A DNA stretch of 33,978 nt. Origin: Mesorhizobium sp. L2C084A000. GTDB taxonomy: Bacteria; Pseudomonadota; Alphaproteobacteria; Rhizobiales; Rhizobiaceae. Below, piece after piece: positions 25,801-33,978 of the stretch. Made by a program: the position numbers and the translations under genes. The first letter of the stretch is position 1; each line of letters begins with the position of its first letter. The stretch is taken from contig NZ_AYWX01000003.1 of the NCBI RefSeq assembly GCF_000502875.1, positions 375,439 through 409,416 on the forward strand, written 5' to 3'. The notes under the pieces are model-generated. The model saw only the letters and a program-made list of their open reading frames with translations, had not been told where the DNA came from and did not search any database.

Positions 25801-26979
25801 CTACAGCAGGATCTTGCGAACCAACCTGACGGCGACCAAAGCGATATAGGCCGCGAAGAACAGGCCGAGCGACCAGCCGAAGCCGGACGGGCCGAACGCA
25901 TCCATGCCGATGCCGATCGCCTGCGGGCCGAGCACCATGCCGACGCCGTAGCACAGCACGAAGGCGGCGTTGGCCGACGCCAGTTCATGGCCGGAAAGCT
26001 GCGAGCCGAGATGGGCGAGGCCGATCGTGTACATGGCAGCGACGACGCCGCCCCAGACGAACAGAAGCGCGGCCATCAGATGCCAATTCTGGGCGAAGAA
26101 GGGCATGAAGACGGTGCCGATAAGACCGACCGTGGCGCAGGCAATCAGCAGGTAGCGGCGATCGCTGACGCGGTCGCTGATCATGCCGATCGGGATCTGC
26201 AACAACACATTGCCGAGGCCGATCATGGTCAGGAGAAGTGCTGCATCGGCTTCGGAATAGCCGATTCGGCTGCCATAGATCGGGAACAGCGCAAAGCCGC
26301 CGGTTTCCACCGCGCCGAACACCAGCACGGCAGCGGTCGCCGACGGCACCAGCCAGATGTAGCGCAGGAAATTGCTGGTTTCGCCATCCGAGGCGATCGA
26401 CGGGCTCTCGTTGCGTGCTGCCAGCACGGGTATGGCCGCCAGCGTCACCAACGCGATGATGACGCCGAACGGCCTGAAGCCGGAACTGCCGAGATGGGCG
26501 AACAGCCATGGTCCGGCGGCAAAGCCGAGCGACAGGACAGTGGCATAAATGCCCAGGACAAGGCCGCGTCGGTGCGGCGGCGCCGAGGTGCTGATCCAGA
26601 ATTCGGACAGGATGAACAGCACCGTCAGCGCAATGTGCAGCACGATGCGCAGCGGAAACCACATCCAGAAATCGGGTGCGAAATGAAAGCCGACAAAGGC
26701 CAGCGCGCCGGCGGCGATCATGGCGATCATTGTCCAGGCAACGCCGAAGCGCATGGCGAGCGGGGTCGCCAGCGGCGCTCCGGCGATCGAGGCGAGGCCG
26801 GCGACGGCGGTGTTGAGGCCGATCATCGAAGCCGAATGGCCGCGCGTTTCGAGGATGACGCTGAGCAATGGCATGCCAAGGCCGATGGCGATGCCGACGA
26901 CGCTGATCGACGAGATCGCCGCCACCATCGGCAGCCAGTGTACGCGTTCGTCGCCCTGTGGTTGAGTATCGACCGTCAT
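25801..26979 (-). CDS. MFS transporter
   Basis: This is a 392-residue, twelve-helix inner-membrane transporter of the major facilitator superfamily, of the YcaD/'MFS_1' style. The cytoplasmic loop after helix 2 reads ATPLAMRFG, and the equivalent loop in the second half is IGMISDRVSDRRYLL, the clearest MFS motif. The ATG at 26979 (MTVDTQPQGDE) starts the protein; the open frame extends to 27039 without family features. The substrate is unknown; drug or sugar efflux is common in this group. It lies on the same strand as the NUDIX gene, 78 bases downstream of it. Confidence 0.88.
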   Translation of the reverse strand: MTVDTQPQGDERVHWLPMVAAISSISVVGIAIGLGMPLLSVILETRGHSASMIGLNTAVAGLASIAGAPLATPLAMRFGVAWTMIAMIAAGALAFVGFHFAPDFWMWFPLRIVLHIALTVLFILSEFWISTSAPPHRRGLVLGIYATVLSLGFAAGPWLFAHLGSSGFRPFGVIIALVTLAAIPVLAARNESPSIASDGETSNFLRYIWLVPSATAAVLVFGAVETGGFALFPIYGSRIGYSEADAALLLTMIGLGNVLLQIPIGMISDRVSDRRYLLIACATVGLIGTVFMPFFAQNWHLMAALLFVWGGVVAAMYTIGLAHLGSQLSGHELASANAAFVLCYGVGMVLGPQAIGIGMDAFGPSGFGWSLGLFFAAYIALVAVRLVRKILL

Positions 26980-27057
26980 GGGATGCTGAATACTCTGCCT
27001 GTTTGATCTTACGCAATTCCGGGCGGAAAACCGCGTCACACTTTTCCTGGAATTGCT

Positions 27058-27798
27058 CTAGAGAAGTTCGCGGGTGAAGCGGCTGCGGACAAGCCGGTAG
27101 AAGGGCACGGGGCCGCCTGGACGCAACAGCGGGTCATGGGCGAGGCGCTTTTCCAGCTCGCCCAGGATCATTCGGGTGATGTCGGGTATGTCGGCTTCCC
27201 TGGCCTTGGCAAGCGGCAGCCAGACCAGCTCTTCCAGTTCGTTGGTCGGACCGCCACCGGGCAGTTCGACCGCGACGTCATCACGCCAGGCGCTGAAGAA
27301 GCGGGTGTCGAAGCGGCGCACCCGGTTGGGCGGCGTGATCGCGCGCGCGACGAAGCGCAGCATGTCCAGCGAGGGTTGCACGCCGTGTTCGGCAAAACCC
27401 TGCCAGTCGGACCTGGAGGTTGCGAAGGCACCCTTGCGGCCGATCAGCAGCCCGGCTTCCTCATAGGTTTCGCGGATGGCCGACAGGGCGATGGCGCGGG
27501 CTCGTGCGGCGCTTGTGCGCCCTGGCCCGGCGATCAGCCTGGCTTCCTGCTCCGGATGCAGGGCGGCGACGACCGGTATGCGGCTGTCGGCCGGATCGGT
27601 GCGGCCGCCGGGAAAGACGAACTTGCCCGGCATGAAGGCGTGGCCGGCATGACGGCGACCCATCAGAACCAGCACGTCATCGTCCTTGCGGTCGAGCAGG
27701 ATGAGGGTTGCCGCGTCGCGCGGGCGGATTGGCCGGTCGCTATGAGCGACCATGCTCCGCTCGATCTTGTCGACTTCCGCCTTGGTCATACCGTCCAT
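27058..27798 (-). CDS. NUDIX hydrolase with expanded Nudix box
   Basis: This protein (246 residues) hydrolyses a nucleoside-diphosphate-linked compound. The Nudix box is split: PGGRTDP begins at 63-64, and RETYEEAGLLIG sits at 109-120 after an insertion of about 30 residues. Such expanded boxes occur in the NUDT19/RP2-like, CoA-diphosphatase-related group. The N-terminal RDAATLILLDR strand and a C-terminal helical part complete the fold. The key glutamates of REtyEEaG are present, so it should be active. The ATG at 27798 was used; another at 27789 is possible. It lies 86 bases after the DUF983 gene on the same strand, probably in the topA-rnr transcription unit. Confidence 0.87.
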   Translation of the reverse strand: MDGMTKAEVDKIERSMVAHSDRPIRPRDAATLILLDRKDDDVLVLMGRRHAGHAFMPGKFVFPGGRTDPADSRIPVVAALHPEQEARLIAGPGRTSAARARAIALSAIRETYEEAGLLIGRKGAFATSRSDWQGFAEHGVQPSLDMLRFVARAITPPNRVRRFDTRFFSAWRDDVAVELPGGGPTNELEELVWLPLAKAREADIPDITRMILGELEKRLAHDPLLRPGGPVPFYRLVRSRFTRELL

Positions 27799-27884
27799 GC
27801 GCAGGACCTAGCGGAAACTTCTGGCAAGCGAAAGTGGCCTTTCACGGTCGGTATGTTGCGCCAGGCAGCATTCCTGGCTGCGGC

Positions 27885-28334
27885 CTAGGCTCCGGGATGC
27901 GGCTCGATCACGTCGTGCTCGCCGCCGAAGCCGTGCATATAGAAGGCCCATTGCAGTCCGATGACAGCACCCTTGATCGGCTGCAGCAGCGCAACCGACA
28001 AAAGGATGGTCAGCGGCACCCAGATGGCGATGTGCTGCCATGTGGACAGCGTCGACGTCGCCTCAACGCCCATGAAGGCGCCCAGCACGATATGGCCGAC
28101 GATGACGATGACGAGATAGGCGGGCAGGTCGTCGGCCCGGTGGTGATGCAATTCCTCGCCACAGACACTGCATGTGTCGACGGTCTTGGTGAAAGCGCGA
28201 AACAGCTTGCCTTCGCCGCAATGCGGGCAGCGGCCGAGCAGGCCGCGCTTCATCGCCGTCCACAGCGGGCGCGTGGTCCGGCCCGAGTGATGTTCTCCGC
28301 CGAAAACCTGTTCTTCCATGGCTGTTGTCATCAT
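27885..28334 (-). CDS. DUF983 membrane protein with zinc ribbon
   Basis: DUF983 proteins (149 residues here) have an N-terminal zinc ribbon, CPHCGEGKLF ... CSVCGEEL (about 36-62), followed by two hydrophobic helices (about 72-92 and 102-124). The Cys pairs are intact, and HHHRADDLPAYLVI follows, a conserved histidine/acidic patch of the family. The function is not established; in alphaproteobacteria the gene commonly follows rnr. The start overlaps the rnr stop (ATGA at 28331-28334), so it is translationally coupled to rnr. Confidence 0.88.
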   Translation of the reverse strand: MMTTAMEEQVFGGEHHSGRTTRPLWTAMKRGLLGRCPHCGEGKLFRAFTKTVDTCSVCGEELHHHRADDLPAYLVIVIVGHIVLGAFMGVEATSTLSTWQHIAIWVPLTILLSVALLQPIKGAVIGLQWAFYMHGFGGEHDVIEPHPGA

Positions 28335-30649
28335 CGTCTCCTGCCGCGCGAACCCGGTCGCGATTGCGACGCGCGGGCGCGGCCCTTGGCCTTGTGAAAC
28401 GACCGTTTGGAGCCCGGCAGAGGCTTCGGGTCGGTCAACATCTCGAAGCGCATCGCCCCGGCCATCGGCGCCACCTCGATGAGTCGGACCTCGACACGGT
28501 CCGCGAGCTGATAACCTTTGCCCGAGCGTTCTCCGAACAGGGAGCGGGCCGTTTCATCGTATATATAGTAATCGCCGCCCAGAGTTGACACCGGGATGAA
28601 ACCATCCGCGCCGTACTGCGGCAATTGGACAAATAGTCCTGACTTGGTGACGCCGGAGATGCGGGCATCGAACCGGTCGTCGACGCGTTCGGCGAGATAG
28701 CTGGCGATCAGACGGTCGACCGTGTCCCGCTCGGCCGCCATTGCGCGGCGTTCCGTGCCGGAAATCAGCACGGCGACATCTTCGAGCCGTGCCGCTTCGT
28801 CCTGCGTCAGTCCGCCCGGACCCAATCCGAGTGCGGCAATTAGTCCGCGATGCACGATCAAATCGGCATAGCGGCGGATCGGTGAGGTGAAATGGGCGTA
28901 GCGGCGGAGGTTGAGACCGAAATGGCCGATGTTCTTTGGCGAGTATTCGGCTTGGCTCTGCGAGCGCAGAACCACTTCGTTGACCAGGCCTTCATTGTCG
29001 GCGCCGCGCACGCGCTCCAAAATGCCGTTGAACTGGCTTGGCTGCATCTGCGCGCCGCGCGCAAGTGACAGGCCCAATGTCTGCAGGAACTCGCGCAGCG
29101 ATTCCTGTTTGGCCAGCGATGGCGCGTCATGGACGCGATAGACCAGTTCCTGTTTCTTCGCCTCGAGCGTTTCGGCCGCCGCGACATTGGCCTGGATCAT
29201 GAATTCTTCGATGAGCTTGTGGGCATCGAGCCGGTCCGGCACGATGACGCGATCGACGGTGCCGTCCGGCTTTAGCACGATCTTGCGCTCCGGCAGGTCG
29301 AGTTCGAGCGGCTGGCGGCCATCGCGGCCGCGCTTCAGGATCGCATAGGCGTCCCACAGTGGCTTCAGCACGGTTTTGAGGATAGGGCCTGTCTTGTCGT
29401 CCGGCGCGCCCTCGATCGCCGCCTGAGCCTGCTGGTAGGCGAGCTTTGCCGCCGACTTCATCATGACGCGATGGAAGGAGTGCCTGAGCTTGCGGCCCTC
29501 GGCCGAAAAAACCATGCGCACTGCCAATGCCGGCCGGTCCTGGCCCTCGCGCAGCGAGCAGAGATCGTTGGAGATGCGCTCGGGCAGCATCGGCACGACG
29601 CGATCCGGGAAATACACCGAATTGCCGCGCTTCAGCGCTTCGCGGTCGAGTGCCGTGCCGTAGCGCACATAGGCGGCGACGTCGGCGATGGCGACAGTGG
29701 CGACCACGCCGCCCGGGTTCTTCTCGTCGAGATCCGGCGTGGCGAAGACGGCGTCGTCATGATCCTTGGCGTCGGCCGGATCGATGGTGATCAACGGCAG
29801 GTCGCGCCAATCCTCGCGGTGATCCAGCGTCGCGGGTTTGACCGCTTCGGATTCTGCGATGACGTCGGCCGGGAAGATATGCGGAATGTCGTGTGCGTGG
29901 ATGGCGATCATCGAGACCGCCTTTTCGCTGGTCAGCGAACCCAGCACGTTGAGCACCTTGGCTCTCGGCAGCCCATAGCGGGAAGCCCGCGCGGGCTCGA
30001 CCTCGACCAGGTCGCCGTTCTTGGCGCCGTTCTGGAATTCCTTGTCGACGATCAGTTCGGGCTGGCGCCGTTCCACCGGCTCGATGCGGAAGGTGCCGTC
30101 CTGCAAGATGCGAAAGACACCGAGCACGGCATCGGTGCGTTTTTCGAAAATCTTCACCACCCGCCCGGTGTAGGCGGGGCCGCCCAGGGCAACGTTCGTC
30201 TCGTCGGCCGGAAAGGTCTTGGCCAGCACGCGGTCGCCAATGCCGGGCGCCGGTCCACTGCCACTGCGCGACAGGCGGATGGAAACGATGGGCGGCGGTC
30301 CATTGGCCGTGTGTTCGGTAGGACGCGCCAAGAGCACGCCATCGGCATCACGGTCAAAAATATCGAGGACCGTGACATGGGGCAGGGCGCCGACGCGGGC
30401 CAACCCCTTGCGCTCCTTGGTAAGGACGCCTTCGTCCTGCAAGTCGCGCAAAATGTCCTTCAGCCAGATGCGATCGTCGCCGCGCAGCGCGAACGCCTTT
30501 GCGATGTCGCGTTTGCCGGCGCGATCGGGATTTTCGGCGATGTAGCGCAGGATTTCGTCACGCGACGGCCGGTAGTCGTCCTTGACCTTGGCCCTGGTGT
30601 CGGCGGTGCGCGGATCGCCGTGGGTTCTGCCGGTGATCTTGCGCGCCAC
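28331..30649 (-). CDS. rnr: Ribonuclease R
   Basis: RNase R is a processive 3'-to-5' exoribonuclease that degrades structured RNA in the cytosol. Its 772 residues show an N-terminal helix-turn-helix region (about 25-85), cold-shock/OB domains and the RNB catalytic domain with the metal-binding aspartates of IDPADAKDHDDAV (near residue 295). A C-terminal S1 domain and a basic tail (KAKGRARASQSRPGSRGRRR) follow. Length and order match RNase R rather than the shorter RNase II. It lies 6 bases after topA and overlaps DUF983 by four bases, so topA, rnr and DUF983 form one operon. Confidence 0.96.
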   Translation of the reverse strand: MARKITGRTHGDPRTADTRAKVKDDYRPSRDEILRYIAENPDRAGKRDIAKAFALRGDDRIWLKDILRDLQDEGVLTKERKGLARVGALPHVTVLDIFDRDADGVLLARPTEHTANGPPPIVSIRLSRSGSGPAPGIGDRVLAKTFPADETNVALGGPAYTGRVVKIFEKRTDAVLGVFRILQDGTFRIEPVERRQPELIVDKEFQNGAKNGDLVEVEPARASRYGLPRAKVLNVLGSLTSEKAVSMIAIHAHDIPHIFPADVIAESEAVKPATLDHREDWRDLPLITIDPADAKDHDDAVFATPDLDEKNPGGVVATVAIADVAAYVRYGTALDREALKRGNSVYFPDRVVPMLPERISNDLCSLREGQDRPALAVRMVFSAEGRKLRHSFHRVMMKSAAKLAYQQAQAAIEGAPDDKTGPILKTVLKPLWDAYAILKRGRDGRQPLELDLPERKIVLKPDGTVDRVIVPDRLDAHKLIEEFMIQANVAAAETLEAKKQELVYRVHDAPSLAKQESLREFLQTLGLSLARGAQMQPSQFNGILERVRGADNEGLVNEVVLRSQSQAEYSPKNIGHFGLNLRRYAHFTSPIRRYADLIVHRGLIAALGLGPGGLTQDEAARLEDVAVLISGTERRAMAAERDTVDRLIASYLAERVDDRFDARISGVTKSGLFVQLPQYGADGFIPVSTLGGDYYIYDETARSLFGERSGKGYQLADRVEVRLIEVAPMAGAMRFEMLTDPKPLPGSKRSFHKAKGRARASQSRPGSRGRRR

Positions 30650-30655
30650 GCTGCC

Positions 30656-33292
30656 CTATCCTTTTTTCTTCGCGGCCGGCTTCTTCGCAGCCGGCTTCTT
30701 GGCGGCTACTTTCTTGGTTGCCGGGGCCTTGGCCGCCGCTGCCTTGCGGAACGGCTTCTTGCCGCCGCCGCCCTTGGCTTCCTTCTCGGCAATCAGCGCC
30801 AGCGCGTCCTCGATGGTCACCGACTGTGGATCCCTGCCCTTGGGCAGGGTGGCGTTGACCTTGCCGAAATTCACGTAAGGTCCGTATTTGCCGTCGCGCA
30901 CGACGATCTTGCCGCCGCCATCGGGATGGTCGCCAAGCTCCTTGAGCGCAGCGGCAGTGCCGCCATTGCGTCCGCCCTTGCCCTTCAACTGCTTCTCGGC
31001 GATCACCGACACGGCGCGGTTGAGGCCGATCGAGAACACGTCCTCGATGCTCTCGAGATTGGCATAGGTGCCGTCATGCAGCACGAACGGACCGTAGCGG
31101 CCGAGCCCGGCCGAGATCATCTTGGCCGTTTCCGGATGCTGGCCGACATCGCGGGGTAGCGACAGCAGCGCCAGCGCCTTTTCGTGATCGATCGATTCTG
31201 CCGTCCAGCCCTTGGGCAGGCTGGAGCGCTTGGCTTCCTTGCCGTCGCCGCGCTGCAGGTAGGGGCCGAAGCGGCCGCTCCGCAGCGTGATTTCCTCTGA
31301 CGTGTAGGGATCCTTACCGATGACCTTGGTGCCGTCCTCGCCGCCGCCATTCTCGCCATTCGGATTGGCGGCGTCGCCGAGCTGGCGGGTGAAGGAGCAT
31401 TCGGGATAGTTGGAGCAACCGACGAAGGCGCCGAACTTGCCGAGTTTCAGCGACAGATTGCCGGTGCCGCATTTCGGGCAGATGCGCGGGTTCGAACCGT
31501 CTTCGCGCGCGGGAAACACCAGCGGCGCCAGTTCCTCATTGAGCGCGTCGAGCACGTCGGTGACGCGCAGTTCCTTGATGTCGGCGACGGCACCGGAAAA
31601 ATCCTTCCAGAAATCGCGCAGCACGTCCTTCCAGGCGAGCTTGCCGTCCGAGATCTCGTCGAGCTTTTCCTCGAGGGACGCGGTGAAGTCGTACTCGACA
31701 TAGCGCTTGAAGAAGCTTTCGAGGAAGGCCGACAGCAGCCGGCCCTTGGCCTGCGGCACCAGCCGGCGCTTGTCGATGGTGACATAGTCGCGGTCTTCGA
31801 GCGTCTTCAGGATCGCCGTATAGGTGGAAGGCCGACCGATGCCGAGTTCTTCCAGCTTCTTGATCAGCGACGCCTCGGAATAGCGCGGCGGCGGCTCGGT
31901 GGTGTGCTGGGTGGCATTGATCGCCTGGCGGGCAAGCTGCTCGCCGGCGCGGATTTCGGGCAGGCGACGATTTTCCTCGTCTTCCGTATCGTCGTCCTTC
32001 TGGTCGGTGTAGGCGGCAATGAAGCCGTCGAAGCGAACGACCGAGCCGACGGCGCGAAGCTCGGCGGTGCGCGATCCATTGACCGCTTCGATCTCGGCGG
32101 TGGTGCGCTCGATCTCGGCCGACTGCATCTGGCTGGCGATGGCGCGCTTCCAGATCAGCTCATAGAGCCGCATCTGGTCGGAATCGAGATATTGCCTGAC
32201 CGATGCCGGCGTGCGCATGAAATCCGTCGGGCGGATCGCCTCGTGCGCTTCCTGGGCGTTCTTGGCCTTGGCCGTATACTGGCGCGGCTTTTCCGGCAGG
32301 TATTTTGCGCCGAATTCCTTGGTAATGGCGTCGCGTGCGGCGTCGATCGCCTCGGGTGCCATCTGCACGCCGTCGGTTCGCATATAGGTGATGAGACCTG
32401 TGGTCTCGCCGCCGATCTCCATGCCTTCATAGAGGCGTTGCGCCACCTGCATGGTGCGGCTGGCCGAGAAGCCGAGACCTGACGAAGCGGCCTGCTGCAG
32501 GGTCGAAGTGGTGAAGGGCGGGCCGGGATTGCGCTTGGTCGGCTTGGCTTCCACCGACACCGCCTTGAAGGTTGCGCCATCAAGCATCGACTTGATGTCG
32601 TCGGCCTGCGCCTTGTTGGAAATGTCGAGCTTTTGCAGCTTCTTGCGGTCGAAGGCGGTCAGCCGCGCTTCAAAATTCTCGTTGCGCGGCGTGCCCAGCA
32701 GGGCGGCGATCTGCCAGTATTCCTCGCGGATGAAGCGCTCGATCTCGGATTCGCGGTCGCAGACGAGACGCAACGCAACCGACTGGACGCGGCCGGCCGA
32801 GCGGGCGCCCGGCAGCTTGCGCCACAGCACCGGCGACAGCGTGAAGCCGACGAGATAATCCAGCGCCCGGCGGGCGAGGTAGGCATCGACCAGCGGTGCA
32901 TCGATCTGGCGCGGATTGGCCATCGCCTCCAGCACCGACGATTTGGTGATGGCGTTGAAGACGACGCGGCTGACCGGCTTGTCCTTCAGCGCGCGCTTCT
33001 GCTTCAGCACTTCCAGCACATGCCAGGAAATCGCTTCGCCTTCGCGATCCGGATCGGTGGCGAGGATCAGGCCGTCGGCGTCCTTGACCGCCTTGGCGAT
33101 GTCGGCGAGGCGTTTGCCAGAGGCGGTGTCGACCGCCCAGGACATGGCGAAATCCTCATCCGGACGCACCGAGCCATCCTTGGCCGGCAAATCCCTGACA
33201 TGGCCGAACGAGGCCAGAACCTTGTAGTTCTTGCCGAGGTATTTGTTGATTGTCTTCGCCTTGGCCGGCGATTCGACGACGACGACGTCCAT
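30656..33292 (-). CDS. topA: DNA topoisomerase I (type IA)
   Basis: TopA relaxes negative supercoils by single-strand passage. The 878-residue protein begins MDVVVVESPAKAKTINKYLG. The TOPRIM acidic residues are Glu7 and DPDRE (Asp80, Asp82, Glu84). The catalytic tyrosine is Tyr303 in LITYMRTDG. After the core come a single C4 zinc finger (CPKCGTG ... GCSNYPEC, near residue 605), several TopA C-terminal repeats (GRFGPYLQ, GRYGPFVL, GKYGPYVN) and a Lys/Ala/Pro-rich basic tail, typical of alphaproteobacterial TopA. It is the first gene of the minus-strand operon with rnr and DUF983. Upstream is a 358-base gap with a palindrome. Confidence 0.97.
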   Translation of the reverse strand: MDVVVVESPAKAKTINKYLGKNYKVLASFGHVRDLPAKDGSVRPDEDFAMSWAVDTASGKRLADIAKAVKDADGLILATDPDREGEAISWHVLEVLKQKRALKDKPVSRVVFNAITKSSVLEAMANPRQIDAPLVDAYLARRALDYLVGFTLSPVLWRKLPGARSAGRVQSVALRLVCDRESEIERFIREEYWQIAALLGTPRNENFEARLTAFDRKKLQKLDISNKAQADDIKSMLDGATFKAVSVEAKPTKRNPGPPFTTSTLQQAASSGLGFSASRTMQVAQRLYEGMEIGGETTGLITYMRTDGVQMAPEAIDAARDAITKEFGAKYLPEKPRQYTAKAKNAQEAHEAIRPTDFMRTPASVRQYLDSDQMRLYELIWKRAIASQMQSAEIERTTAEIEAVNGSRTAELRAVGSVVRFDGFIAAYTDQKDDDTEDEENRRLPEIRAGEQLARQAINATQHTTEPPPRYSEASLIKKLEELGIGRPSTYTAILKTLEDRDYVTIDKRRLVPQAKGRLLSAFLESFFKRYVEYDFTASLEEKLDEISDGKLAWKDVLRDFWKDFSGAVADIKELRVTDVLDALNEELAPLVFPAREDGSNPRICPKCGTGNLSLKLGKFGAFVGCSNYPECSFTRQLGDAANPNGENGGGEDGTKVIGKDPYTSEEITLRSGRFGPYLQRGDGKEAKRSSLPKGWTAESIDHEKALALLSLPRDVGQHPETAKMISAGLGRYGPFVLHDGTYANLESIEDVFSIGLNRAVSVIAEKQLKGKGGRNGGTAAALKELGDHPDGGGKIVVRDGKYGPYVNFGKVNATLPKGRDPQSVTIEDALALIAEKEAKGGGGKKPFRKAAAAKAPATKKVAAKKPAAKKPAAKKKG

Positions 33293-33429
33293 GAGGTCTC
33301 ATATCAGCTGTGGTGCGGCAGAAGAATTCCGCTGCGCGCGACGAAATCTCGTTCTATTTGTCGCTCACATGGCCGCGCTTTTGCATCCGGTCAAGGGGAA
33401 GCGCCCAAATTGCGGGCCGGTCCGCAGCA

Positions 33430-33448
33430 ATACACTCTAAGAGTGTAT
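33430..33448. promoter_or_regulatory. Perfect palindrome in the topA upstream region
   Basis: ATACACTC-TAA-GAGTGTAT is an 8-bp perfect inverted repeat about 138 bases upstream of topA, in a stretch (33293-33650) without a supported gene. Its size and symmetry suit a dimeric repressor operator. It contains none of the GC bias of its surroundings. No regulator is known from sequence alone. Confidence 0.4.
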
Positions 33449-33650
33449 GGAGAAAATCACAGAATTTTGGGAAAGGGAGATGTGGTGCCGAGCCGGCGAA
33501 AACGACCTGGTTTCACTTTTCCACCGAGTCGCGGAGTGACGGCCGGGAATAGCGTCGGTTCGACGCCAGAACGGCTGATTGATGCTGGCCGCCGGCGGCA
33601 TGAAGCGATGCCCGGCGACCAGTCAGCAGGCGGGACTGGGATAGAGTGGC

Positions 33651-33978
33651 TTAGTCGGCCTTGACGATGTGCCAGACTTCGCCGACGCCGTCGCCGGTCA
33701 CGTCGCCGGGCTTCTTGTCCTTTATGAAGGTGTAGACCGGCTTGCCGTCATAGGCCCACATCTTGGTGCCGTCGGTGCGGTCGACAACGGTCCATTCGTC
33801 ATCCGCCTTGGCGCCGGCTTCGGCCTTCAGCGGCGGCCAGTTGGTGGCGCATTTGTCATAGCAGTTGGTCTTGCCCTTCTCGTCCTTGTCATAGGTATAG
33901 AGCGTCATGCCGTTGGCATCGGTGTAGATCTTGGTGCCAGCGACTTCCGCTTCCTTCCACGCTTCGGCGGCGAAGGAT
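33651..33978 (-). CDS. Secreted Lipoprotein_15-type repeat protein, 3' part
   Basis: The last 108 codons are present; the start lies beyond the window. The frame runs from the window edge through SFAAEAWKEAEVAGTKIYTD, then MTLYTYDKDEKGKTNCYDKC, a segment with WPPL and MWAYDGKPVYTFIKDKKPGD, and ends at TAG 33651-33653. The LYTYDKD...CYDxCAxxWPPL and YDGKPVYTF motifs are the repeats of the Lipoprotein_15 (COG4315) secreted family, which is of unknown function. Two conserved cysteines (NCYDKC) probably form a disulfide. The presumed signal peptide is outside the window. An internal ATG at 33908 is not the start because the family sequence clearly continues upstream. Confidence 0.85.
   Translation of the reverse strand, partial: SFAAEAWKEAEVAGTKIYTDANGMTLYTYDKDEKGKTNCYDKCATNWPPLKAEAGAKADDEWTVVDRTDGTKMWAYDGKPVYTFIKDKKPGDVTGDGVGEVWHIVKAD

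Noticed and set aside
25771..27006. 411-residue plus-strand frame opposite the MFS gene
   Set aside because: Charged, low-complexity shadow of a twelve-helix transporter whose own frame is clear.
29471..31159. 562-residue plus-strand frame opposite rnr and topA
   Set aside because: It runs across two certain genes and has no recognisable domain.
33447..33539. 30-codon frame starting inside the palindrome upstream of topA
   Set aside because: The start overlaps the palindrome, there is no ribosome-binding site, and it is too short to judge.

Overview
The window is GC-rich, densely coded DNA typical of an alphaproteobacterium of the order Rhizobiales. It looks most like Mesorhizobium or a close Phyllobacteriaceae relative. 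The support is the divK-pleD pair divergent from a DUF3572 gene, a DnaE with a degenerate PHP site, the topA-rnr-DUF983-NUDIX-MFS-rpmG run, and a palindromic mosaic repeat of the rhizobial intergenic type. This assignment rests on family and synteny knowledge; no search was run.

Layout. (1) 1-7.2 kb: the 5' half of a class III alcohol dehydrogenase (minus strand), divergent from a biotin-containing acyl-CoA carboxylase alpha subunit, then the replicative polymerase dnaE and a voltage-gated-type ion channel broken by a frameshift in its selectivity filter. (2) 7.3-13.4 kb: a DMT exporter, a small secreted protein, DNA polymerase IV with a zinc ribbon, a GNAT acetyltransferase, a large periplasmic protein, and a HAD phosphatase/DUF3572 pair. 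(3) 13.6-15.4 kb: the cell-cycle signalling pair divK and pleD. (4) 15.4-24.9 kb: a block that looks accessory. It holds a rifampicin-monooxygenase-like FAD hydroxylase (frameshifted near its C-terminus) and a six-gene operon: FadR-type regulator, Cys/Met-type PLP enzyme, and a complete CUT1-type ABC importer. A gene-poor, hairpin-rich stretch and two small genes follow. (5) 24.9-33.3 kb: a minus-strand housekeeping series read from topA through rnr, DUF983, NUDIX hydrolase, MFS transporter and a PII-like protein to ribosomal protein L33. (6) The right edge is a truncated gene for a secreted repeat protein of the Lipoprotein_15 type.

How the genes work together. DivK and PleD belong to the phospho-signalling and c-di-GMP circuit that controls cell polarity and division. 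topA, rnr and dnaE are core nucleic-acid functions. The operon at 17.5-23.8 kb reads as one self-regulated uptake and catabolism unit. A FadR-type palindrome overlaps its predicted promoter, the regulator and PLP genes share an ATGA overlap, and a palindromic repeat separates the binding-protein gene from the membrane genes. The substrate is unknown. Pairing a sugar-type importer with a sulfur-amino-acid-type lyase is the most unusual biology in the window.

No CRISPR array, tRNA, rRNA, transposase or integrase was seen. Two otherwise well-preserved genes each carry a single-base frameshift, which could be real decay or assembly error.
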